Shown here: piece after piece, positions 1-4,349 of the stretch
How positions within the stretch are numbered: position 1 is the stretch's first letter
Layout: the number at the start of each line of letters is the position of its first letter
NCBI GenBank assembly: GCA_934561725.1
Contig: CAKTGW010000086.1
Location: 1-5,637, forward strand
Length of the DNA stretch: 5,637 bases
Direction: 5' to 3'
Source: an uncultured Oscillospiraceae bacterium
GTDB taxonomy: Bacteria > Bacillota > Clostridia > Oscillospirales > Oscillospiraceae
The notes under the pieces: model-generated
Database searches by the model: none
What the model was told of the DNA's origin: nothing
What the model saw: the letters and a program-made list of their open reading frames with translations, nothing else
Position numbers and translations under genes: made by a program

Positions 1-295
1 TCGTCGGGCCCGAGGTCACGCGCATATGTACGCCCATCTCATTGGCTATTACCGCAGCCAGCGTAGTCTTGCCCAGTCCCGGGGGGCCGTGAAGCAGGAC
101 ATGATCCAAAGGCTCGTTGCGCATTTTTGCCGCCTGAATAAACACGGACAGATTTTCTTTCACCTTGCTCTGCCCGATATATTCACTCAGCGATTTTGGA
201 CGCAGAGAACCCTCTGCAGAATCCTCCGGCAACGCACTGCTGCGCATGACCGCCTGCTCAGGCGCGGTATTCTCATTGGCATAATTGATACTCAT
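1..295 (-). CDS. ruvB: RuvB, Holliday junction branch migration ATPase (N-terminal part; 3' end outside window)
   Basis: RuvB is the AAA+ hexameric motor that, guided by RuvA, pumps DNA through Holliday junctions during recombination and replication-fork repair in the cytoplasm. Only the first 98 residues are in the window. After a variable leader, the typical RuvB block begins with [12 protein letters not shown] (residues 31-42). It continues through [16 protein letters not shown], with the Walker A P-loop at about residues 70-78, and TSGP near the edge. The ATG at 293-295 is chosen because a GGCGGGAG ribosome site sits just upstream, overlapping the ruvA stop codon. The 12-nt gap to ruvA implies co-transcription and probably translational coupling. 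Walker B, sensor and winged-helix parts lie beyond the left edge, so completeness cannot be judged. Identity is very secure. Confidence 0.97.
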   Translation of the reverse strand, partial: MSINYANENTAPEQAVMRSSALPEDSAEGSLRPKSLSEYIGQSKVKENLSVFIQAAKMRNEPLDHVLLHGPPGLGKTTLAAVIANEMGVHMRVTSGPT

Positions 296-307
296 CCGAC
301 TCCCGCC

Positions 308-910
308 TTACTGTCTCATCATAAGCTTCAGTGCCTGGCGGATAATATCCTCCAGAGACAAAGCCTCCGTATCGATCGCATTCAACACCTGATAGATCTC
401 TGTATTGGCATAGCCCAGCACACCCAGCGCCGCTGCTGCATCATCCAGCTTTGTGCCGCCGATATTCTGCGGCACAACAGAGGCGCTCTTCAGCGATATG
501 CTCTTATTCTCTTTTGCCATCTTATCTTTGAGCTCCAGAATGATCCGCTGCGCGATTTTTTTCCCGATACCGGGTGCCGCTGTAAGCGCCTTATCATCTC
601 CGGCAACAATTGCCAAGGCCAAAGCCTCCGGCGTAATGGATGACAGGATCGCCAGTGCCGCCTTTGGCCCCACTCCGGAAACACTCAAAAGCAACTCAAA
701 GCTGTGCTTTTCATTCATTGAGGCAAAGCCGAAAATATCTATGGCATCCTCTCGCACATTTACATATGTATAAAGCCGGGCGTTCTCACCCGTATGCAGC
801 TTTGAAATCGTATTCGCTGTTGTATTTACCGCATAGCCCACACCGCCGCAGTCGATCACAGCCAGATTGGGCTCCAAAAGCGCCGTTTTTCCTTCTAAAT
901 AGTAGAACAA
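308..910 (-). CDS. ruvA: RuvA, Holliday junction DNA-binding subunit
   Basis: RuvA binds four-way junctions as a tetramer and loads RuvB rings. The 200-residue protein has normal family length. It shows an N-terminal OB-fold domain (about 1-62, starting MFYYLEGK), with the acidic pin residues as E54-D55. Two helix-hairpin-helix motifs follow (GVGPK 79-83 and GIGKK 114-118), then a flexible linker and a C-terminal RuvB-binding domain (about 153-200, with ALGVLGY). The start is a TTG at 908-910. It is preferred because an AAAGGAGG ribosome site lies 9 nt upstream and because the family begins at exactly this point of the OB fold. The first 16 nt overlap the end of ruvC, so the two are likely translationally coupled. 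Nothing is broken or unusual apart from the TTG start. Confidence 0.97.
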   Translation of the reverse strand: MFYYLEGKTALLEPNLAVIDCGGVGYAVNTTANTISKLHTGENARLYTYVNVREDAIDIFGFASMNEKHSFELLLSVSGVGPKAALAILSSITPEALALAIVAGDDKALTAAPGIGKKIAQRIILELKDKMAKENKSISLKSASVVPQNIGGTKLDDAAAALGVLGYANTEIYQVLNAIDTEALSLEDIIRQALKLMMRQ

Positions 911-1410
911 GGTTCGAGGCCTCCTTTAAGGTTAAGCCTGGATGTAGAACTGCGTGCATGGCACAGCGCAATGGCCAGCGCATCTGCCGCATCATCCGGT
1001 TTGGGCGGTGCGTTCATTTTAAGAATGCGGCGCACCATATCAATGACCTGCTTTTTATCCGCCCGGCCATATCCAACCACAGACTGCTTGACCTGCAGCG
1101 GTGTATACTCAAAAACCGGAATTCCTGACTGGTAGCACGCCAGCAGTATGACGCCCCGGCCGTGGGCTACAGAAATTCCCGTAGTGATATTGGTATTAAA
1201 AAACAGTTCCTCAATTGCGATCACATCCGGCTGAACGGTGCGGAGCAGTTCCTGAGTGTCCATGTAGATCCGCTCCAACCTGCTGGACAGACTGGTTTTG
1301 GCCGGCGTAGTAATCACGCCGTAATTCACCAGCGACTGCCGTCCTCCAGCTGACTCTATCACACCAAAGCCGACAATCGCAATGCCCGGATCAATGCCAA
1401 GAACCCGCAT
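895..1410 (-). CDS. ruvC: RuvC, Holliday junction resolvase
   Basis: RuvC is the dimeric, metal-dependent endonuclease that cuts Holliday junctions symmetrically after RuvAB branch migration. The 171-residue protein has the RNase H-like fold signatures in order: GIDPG with catalytic D7, then IEELFF with E67. The C-terminal acidic pair D140 and D143 lies in KPDDAADALAIALCHA. These correspond to D7, E66, D138 and D141 of the E. coli enzyme, so the active site is complete. The ATG at 1408-1410 follows a GGAGGT ribosome site by four bases. It is the first gene of a ruvC-ruvA-ruvB operon, with a convincing promoter directly upstream and its 3' end overlapping ruvA. I saw no LexA-type operator upstream, so DNA-damage induction is not indicated by the sequence. 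Confidence 0.97.
   Translation of the reverse strand: MRVLGIDPGIAIVGFGVIESAGGRQSLVNYGVITTPAKTSLSSRLERIYMDTQELLRTVQPDVIAIEELFFNTNITTGISVAHGRGVILLACYQSGIPVFEYTPLQVKQSVVGYGRADKKQVIDMVRRILKMNAPPKPDDAADALAIALCHARSSTSRLNLKGGLEPCSTI
920..927 (-). promoter_or_regulatory. Ribosome binding site of ruvA (decides a TTG start)
   Basis: The minus strand reads AAAGGAGG here, 9 nt before the TTG at 908-910 and inside the ruvC coding sequence. No in-frame ATG fits the known RuvA N-terminus, so this site supports the TTG as start. Confidence 0.85.
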
Positions 1411-1443
1411 ACTACCTCCATAATAAAATAGCTCAATGAATTT

Positions 1444-1472
1444 ATTATATCACACACTTCCATGGACTACAA
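1444..1472 (-). promoter_or_regulatory. Sigma-A-type promoter for ruvCAB, with extended -10
   Basis: On the minus strand a perfect -10 box TATAAT (1444-1449) is preceded by TGA, giving the extended TGnTATAAT form. A partial -35 TTGTAG lies at 1467-1472, with an exact 17-nt spacer. Transcription would start near 1437, about 26 nt before the ruvC ATG. The promoter sits immediately after the xerD terminator, which supports independent expression of ruvCAB. Confidence 0.75.
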
Positions 1473-1487
1473 TCACATTTCTGTATG

Positions 1488-1520
1488 AAAAACCCGGAGC
1501 GCGGCTGAGCCGCGCTCCGG
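1488..1520 (-). terminator. Intrinsic terminator of the spoIIM-like/xerD operon
   Basis: A perfect 12-bp GC-rich inverted repeat, CCGGAGCGCGGC (1494-1505) and its complement (1509-1520), closes on a 3-nt loop. On the minus strand it is followed by G and then TTTTT (1488-1492). It lies 14 nt after the xerD stop codon. There is no T-run on the other side, so it acts on minus-strand transcripts only. Confidence 0.93.
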
Positions 1521-1534
1521 CAACAAACAAACAT

Positions 1535-2425
1535 CTACGCTCTGGGATGTGCTTTATTATAGACATCCTTCAACTGCTTCTTGACCAACTGGGAATATAC
1601 CTGTGTAGAACTGATATCCGCATGTCCCAGCATTTCCTGAAGAGACCGGAGGTCCGCACCGTTTTCCAGCAAATGCGTTGCAAAAGAATGGCGCAGGGTA
1701 TGTGGTGTGATTGGCTTTTCAATTCCAGCCTTTGTCTGATAGGACTTGATAAGCTTCCAAAATCCCTGCCGCGACATACGGCTGCCGGATATGTTCACAA
1801 AAAGCGCGGGCTCTTTTTCATCCGCCAGCATTTGCGGACGAATAAAGCGAATATACTCCGCCAGCGCGCGAATAGCCGCAGGATACAGCGGAATCGCACG
1901 GCTTTTATCCTGATGGCGGCAAGTCAGCAATCCAGCAGTGAGGTTCACATCGTCCACGTCAAGGTCGATCAGCTCACTGACTCGAATACCTGTAGCATAA
2001 AGCGTCTCCAGCATGGCACTGTCGCGATAGCCCTTGGCGTCTGTGCGTTCGGGCTGTGCCAGGAGCAGTTCGACCTCCTTATTGGTCAAGATCTGAGGGA
2101 GTTTATGCGCGGCCTTATCCGGTGTGATTTTTGCCGCCGGATTAGTCTTAAGAGTACCGACTGTAACAAAGTGCGCATAAAAGCCCTTTATCGCGGCCAG
2201 AGAACGTGAAACGGTAGCCGTGGACTTGCCGGCAGCCTTCATCCAGTCCATATATCCGGCAATATCCTGTTCAGTCACCGACTCGATCCTCTGATCCAAA
2301 TTTTGTGCCAAATATGTGGTAAACTGCCGCAAATCACGCAAATACGATGACATCGTATTGACAGATGCATTTTTCTCGTTTTTCAGATAGTTTTCATATT
2401 TTTCAAGATATGCCGCATCCGTCAA
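1535..2425 (-). CDS. xerD: XerD/XerC-type tyrosine recombinase
   Basis: Tyrosine site-specific recombinases of this type resolve chromosome dimers at dif, working as XerC-XerD partners with FtsK/SpoIIIE-type translocases at the division septum. The 296-residue length is typical. The N-terminal SAM-like core-binding domain spans about residues 1-100 and the catalytic domain about 108-290. Visible active-site residues are R148 (ATGIRVSEL), H242 and R245 (HTLRHSFATH), H268 (LGHADI) and nucleophile Y277 (STQVYSQ). The beta-hairpin normally carrying the catalytic lysine (GKG in E. coli XerD) reads CRHQDKSRAIPL, placing H171 at the usual lysine position and K174 three residues later. The TTG start (2423-2425) has GGGAGGT 8 nt upstream. 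It follows the SpoIIM-like gene by 20 nt. A XerD assignment over XerC is likely from overall similarity and from spoIIM-xerD neighbourhood in Firmicutes, but is not proven. Confidence 0.93.
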   Translation of the reverse strand: MTDAAYLEKYENYLKNEKNASVNTMSSYLRDLRQFTTYLAQNLDQRIESVTEQDIAGYMDWMKAAGKSTATVSRSLAAIKGFYAHFVTVGTLKTNPAAKITPDKAAHKLPQILTNKEVELLLAQPERTDAKGYRDSAMLETLYATGIRVSELIDLDVDDVNLTAGLLTCRHQDKSRAIPLYPAAIRALAEYIRFIRPQMLADEKEPALFVNISGSRMSRQGFWKLIKSYQTKAGIEKPITPHTLRHSFATHLLENGADLRSLQEMLGHADISSTQVYSQLVKKQLKDVYNKAHPRA

Positions 2426-2433
2426 AGCAGTTT

Positions 2434-2440
2434 ACCTCCC
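2434..2440 (-). promoter_or_regulatory. Ribosome binding site of xerD (decides a TTG start)
   Basis: The minus strand reads GGGAGGT 8 nt before the TTG at 2423-2425 and just after the stop of the preceding gene (2446-2448). This spacing supports the TTG start and suggests translation re-initiation within the operon. Confidence 0.8.
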
Positions 2441-2445
2441 TTCTG

Positions 2446-3045
2446 TCACTTTATAAGTATTTCTACCCATTCTGGCAGCAGCTGCTGTTCAAAAAGAGCC
2501 GGCAGGATAAGAAAACTAAAGCAGAGACACGCCCGCCGCCAATGGAATTGTGCGGGAGTCCTCTGCTGAAGCCCAAATCTTGCTGAAAACAGCCGTTCCG
2601 CATTGTGCATCGACTCTGCTGCAATGAGCAGCAGACACGGAAGAGCAACAAGACCCGGTAAACCCAAAATAACCGCCGACAGCATTGCGCCCCGATTCGC
2701 ATAGTCCAGAATCAGCGCCGCCGACGTACAGCAAAGAGTAAAGCCTCTGTATGCAAGCAGTGCGGGAACAGCAACTACGCCTAGATACGAAGTGGACAGC
2801 AATGCGGTAAAAATATGGTATCTGGAGCATCTCCAGTAAGCAGACAAAAAAGACACGTTTGTGCCGGACAATACGATTGCATCTCCAAAACCACAAACCA
2901 TCTCTCTGGGAGTGTTGGTCATAGCCGCTATAGCCGCGGCAATACCCAACAGCAAGGATGCAACCGGCAGTGTAATCTTCGGTCCGGAATCTGTTTCCGG
3001 ATACTGCCGTTTGAATCGGAAATATCTGAAAAGTTTTCTTTTCAC
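2446..3045 (-). CDS. Multi-pass membrane protein, divergent SpoIIM-like (stage II sporulation protein M)
   Basis: This 199-residue protein has a basic cytoplasmic N-terminus (MKRKLFRYFRFKR) and about five hydrophobic segments, near 24-42, 77-98, 101-115, 120-143 and 172-190. The middle of the protein recalls the SpoIIM/DUF95 pattern: a helix ending GVVAVPALLAYRGF, then a glycine/proline-rich helix pair (AVILGLPGLVALP). In spore formers SpoIIM acts in the mother-cell DMP complex (SpoIID, SpoIIM, SpoIIP) that drives engulfment. In Bacillus subtilis spoIIM also lies upstream of xerD. Here the gene is 20 nt upstream of xerD and shares its terminator. The start is GTG at 3043-3045, with a GGGGGAGGG ribosome site 4-5 nt upstream. 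Homology is weak by eye: the membrane topology is secure, the family inferred, and a sporulation role unproven. Confidence 0.72.
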   Translation of the reverse strand: MKRKLFRYFRFKRQYPETDSGPKITLPVASLLLGIAAAIAAMTNTPREMVCGFGDAIVLSGTNVSFLSAYWRCSRYHIFTALLSTSYLGVVAVPALLAYRGFTLCCTSAALILDYANRGAMLSAVILGLPGLVALPCLLLIAAESMHNAERLFSARFGLQQRTPAQFHWRRACLCFSFLILPALFEQQLLPEWVEILIK

Positions 3046-3086
3046 TTGGCCCTCCCCCGGGCGGGCGAAAATGGGGATAACACGTC

Positions 3087-3106
3087 ACTTTACATAATAC
3101 TAAAGT
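3087..3106 (-). promoter_or_regulatory. Operator-like palindrome at the predicted start of the spoIIM-like/xerD transcript
   Basis: The minus strand reads ACTTTAGTATTATGTAAAGT: 6-bp arms ACTTTA and TAAAGT around 8 nt. It covers about +1 to +20 relative to the predicted promoter, a position where a bound repressor could block transcription. Its downstream half, TTATGTAAAGT (3087-3097), is one base from the XerD-arm consensus TTATGTWAACT. No regulator can be named. Confidence 0.4.
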
Positions 3107-3112
3107 AAAAAC

Positions 3113-3141
3113 AATATAATACAAATTCCGTCAGTAATCAA
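3113..3141 (-). promoter_or_regulatory. Candidate sigma-A promoter of the spoIIM-like/xerD operon
   Basis: On the minus strand TTGATT (3136-3141, -35) and TATATT (3113-3118, -10) are separated by 17 nt. They match the consensus at 4 of 6 and 5 of 6 positions. Transcription would begin near 3106, giving a leader of about 60 nt. The region is so AT-rich that chance matches are likely. I did not find a clear sigma-E promoter, which a classical spoIIM would have. Confidence 0.5.
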
Positions 3142-3173
3142 GTGTTAAAAGATAATTTTTTAATTTTTGTTTA

Positions 3174-3211
3174 TTATGTATATTTATTATGTTAACTATA
3201 TTATGTAAACT
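3174..3211 (+). repeat. Three tandem TTATGT motifs resembling XerD-binding arms of dif
   Basis: TATTATGT occurs at 3172, 3185 and 3199, 13 and 14 bp apart in the same orientation. The extended units are TTATGTATATT (3174-3184), TTATGTTAACT (3187-3197) and TTATGTAAACT (3201-3211). The last two match the Firmicutes dif XerD arm TTATGTWAACT exactly. The third also keeps TATA before it, so 3197-3211 equals the last 15 bases of B. subtilis dif as I remember it. No matching XerC arm precedes any of them, so this is not a complete dif site. Confidence 0.65.
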
Positions 3212-3270
3212 TAGTGAACTCCCTGTTTCGCAAGCCCTTGAAAACGCTTATTTAATTCAATATTTAGTTA

Positions 3271-3350
3271 GATTACTTTTTGTATATCGCTATATATAGG
3301 TAATCATATTAGAATTATGTAAACTATTATCGATGATTACTTCTTGTATA
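3271..3350. repeat. 16-bp near-perfect direct repeat pair with an inverted partner
   Basis: GATTACTTTTTGTATA (3271-3286) recurs as GATTACTTCTTGTATA (3335-3350), one mismatch, 64 bp apart. Between them GTAATCAT (3300-3307) is the exact reverse complement of ATGATTAC (3333-3340). The right copy encodes residues about 140-145 of the TIGR04086-like protein. Such flanking repeats can mark an old insertion or deletion, but no element lies between them now. Confidence 0.6.
3315..3325 (+). repeat. Isolated XerD-arm-like motif beside the TIGR04086-like stop codon
   Basis: TTATGTAAACT recurs exactly, with the 12-bp string ATTATGTAAACT shared between 3200-3211 and 3314-3325. It begins immediately after the stop codon of the TIGR04086-like gene (3327-3329, minus strand). 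The upstream 17 bp do not form a convincing XerC arm and centre. Confidence 0.6.
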
Positions 3351-3767
3351 CTTCCCATTTCTCAACCTACCTTTTTTGTTCTTTTTGCCAGTTGATATAA
3401 TTCCGCCAAACGTGCCGCCTGTCAAAGAGCAGATACCACATCGGATATAATCCAAATCAAAAAACGTAAGCTGTTCCCGGTACATTCCAATAGCAGACAG
3501 CAGCACAAGAAAAGCAAGCCCTCCACTCAGGCCATTCACTGCCCCTTTCCCCTCTCTTGACGCCATACACAGACCTGCCGCAATTCCTCCGATAAGTACC
3601 GCTCCAATCGTGCATTCTGCCATCAGCTCTTCTGGAATCAAATTGCGCCAAATCAACGCCGCACAGATCCCTAATAAAACCACCGCGGCAGCATGTCCTA
3701 AAACCGCTGCCCAAGCTGCATCCTTTATCCAGTCCGTCCGCACCGGCCGCAATGCTTCCTTATACAC
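3327..3767 (-). CDS. Small four-helix membrane protein, TIGR04086 family-like
   Basis: The protein has 146 residues from the preferred start. Four hydrophobic segments are visible, near 19-39, 52-70, 78-95 and 107-125. The second and third are glycine-rich around an inter-helix RxGKGAVNGLSGG stretch, typical of the Firmicutes TIGR04086 membrane family. That family has no known biochemical function and is often encoded beside yajC. The GTG at 3765-3767 is preferred because GGGAGGGGG lies 7 nt upstream. A TTG at 3783-3785 would place the ribosome site inside the coding sequence and add six unlikely residues. The gene follows yajC by 76 nt, filled by a strong hairpin that contains the ribosome site. 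The basic C-terminal tail (about 128-146) runs into the AT-rich repeat zone and may have been altered by rearrangement. Confidence 0.82.
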   Translation of the reverse strand: MYKEALRPVRTDWIKDAAWAAVLGHAAAVVLLGICAALIWRNLIPEELMAECTIGAVLIGGIAAGLCMASREGKGAVNGLSGGLAFLVLLSAIGMYREQLTFFDLDYIRCGICSLTGGTFGGIISTGKKNKKGRLRNGKYTRSNHR

Positions 3768-3774
3768 AACAAAT

Positions 3775-3820
3775 CCCCCTCCCAAAAAGATGTTTGTACA
3801 TCCTATTCTTTGGGAGGGGG
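3775..3820 (-). promoter_or_regulatory. Intercistronic hairpin sequestering the ribosome site of the TIGR04086-like gene
   Basis: CCCCCTCCCAAA (3775-3786) and TTTGGGAGGGGG (3809-3820) form a perfect 12-bp stem. The 22-nt loop itself holds a small hairpin, GATGT (3789-3793) with ACATC (3798-3802). In the minus-strand RNA the 3' arm is GGGAGGGGG, which is the Shine-Dalgarno sequence of the next gene, 7 nt before its GTG. The sequence after the stem (ATTTGTTG) is only weakly T-rich. The structure may lower translation of the second gene, act as a partial terminator, or protect the yajC mRNA. Confidence 0.7.
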
Positions 3821-3843
3821 TTAAATTACAATTCAGCTGTCAG

Positions 3844-4233
3844 TCAGTTCTGATCCTGAGAAGTGGCCTTGCCGTTTGCGCCGATCGCCCATTTAGCAAC
3901 TTCAATACGTACACGATCCTCACTGGTCTCGATCACAACAAAATCATCCTTTACATGAACAATCTTGCCAACGATACCACCAATCGTTGTGATCTGGTCG
4001 CCAACGCTCAAGCTGTCGCGCATCTCATCCAGTTTCTTTTTTCTCTTCTTCTCCGGGCGGACCATAAAGAGATAGAGCATACCGAAAATAAGAGCCATAT
4101 AGGCAACCATGATGATCAGCTGATTACCGCCGCTGGCCTCCGTCGTGCCATCAGCAGCAGAACAGCCGGCAATCATGCAGAACATTGCGACAAGCAATAC
4201 AAGGGACAGCGCTTTCATAACCTTGGATTTCAT
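3844..4233 (-). CDS. yajC: YajC, Sec translocon accessory subunit, with a lipoprotein-type N-terminus
   Basis: YajC is a small membrane protein associated with SecYEG-SecDF. The recognisable core is a transmembrane helix (about 39-58), the MVRPEKKRKKK membrane-exit motif and the cytoplasmic beta-rich domain. That domain contains LSVGDQITTIGGIVGKIVHVKDDFVVIET (split here as LSVGDQITTIGG, 75-86, and GKIVHVKDD, 89-97). At 129 residues the protein carries an extra N-terminus. Residues 1-24 look like a type II signal peptide: a basic start, a hydrophobic stretch and lipobox IAGC ending at C24, followed by a Ser/Gly/Thr-rich linker. The ATG at 4231-4233 has TTAGGAGGT about 7 nt upstream. It has its own promoter in the 116-nt gap after tgt, though read-through from queA-tgt is also likely. 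Identity is secure; lipidation is inferred. Confidence 0.95.
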   Translation of the reverse strand: MKSKVMKALSLVLLVAMFCMIAGCSAADGTTEASGGNQLIIMVAYMALIFGMLYLFMVRPEKKRKKKLDEMRDSLSVGDQITTIGGIVGKIVHVKDDFVVIETSEDRVRIEVAKWAIGANGKATSQDQN

Positions 4234-4262
4234 TTATTTACCTCCTAAACAAGTGCCATTTC

Positions 4263-4291
4263 ATTATAATGGTTAATCCATACTATTGCAA
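4263..4291 (-). promoter_or_regulatory. Sigma-A promoter for yajC
   Basis: On the minus strand TTGCAA (4286-4291) and a perfect TATAAT (4263-4268) are separated by exactly 17 nt. Transcription would start near 4256, giving a leader of about 23 nt before the yajC ATG. No intrinsic terminator for tgt was seen upstream, so this is probably an internal promoter. Confidence 0.8.
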
Positions 4292-4349
4292 GCTTTTTAT
4301 CGCCAATTCAACAAAAGTAAATTTTTGTGTGCTTTATGCGTCAATGGGC

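Larger units (their letters stand above)
3046..3326. other. AT-rich gene-free region with repeated motifs
   Basis: These 281 bp lie between the TIGR04086-like gene and the SpoIIM-like gene. G+C falls to 44 of 180 bases at 3121-3300, against roughly half in the genes around. The region holds the ribosome site and candidate promoter of the SpoIIM-like gene, an operator-like palindrome, several TTATGTAAACT-like motifs and one copy of a 16-bp repeat whose second copy lies in the neighbouring gene. A less AT-rich patch at about 3211-3250 contains an imperfect hairpin (GTTT 3225-3228 with AAAC 3242-3245). No convincing gene, and no clear terminator for the upstream operon, was found. Confidence 0.8.

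Noticed and set aside
26..643. Long plus-strand open frame across ruvB and ruvA
   Set aside because: It lies antisense to clearly conserved genes, has no recognisable domain or ribosome site, and reads as a shadow frame.
905..916. LexA-box-like CGAAC/GTTC sequence over the ruvA start codon
   Set aside because: The half sites GAAC and GTTC are 3 nt apart, whereas the Firmicutes LexA operator needs 4. It also lies inside the operon rather than at its promoter, so it is probably chance.
1436..2209. Long plus-strand open frame opposite xerD
   Set aside because: It crosses the xerD terminator and is antisense to a full recombinase. Its product is low in any known motif.
3184..3211. Complete dif site ending at 3211
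   Set aside because: The right arm and part of the centre match dif, but the left 11 bp (TTATTATGTTA) do not fit the XerC arm ACTNNNTANAA.
3225..3245. Imperfect hairpin GTTT...AAAC as a terminator of the queA-to-TIGR04086 operon
   Set aside because: The stem is interrupted and short, and no T-tract follows on the minus strand.
3189..3299. 36-codon plus-strand ORF starting MLTILCKLSELPVSQALENAY
   Set aside because: It has no ribosome site, is the only open stretch in an AT-rich region, and resembles no family I know. A gene fragment is possible but unsupported.
4311..4328. Weak inverted repeat ACAAAA/TTTTGT after tgt, as a terminator
   Set aside because: The stem is 6 bp and almost all A-T, with no following T-run. 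Read-through into yajC is more likely.
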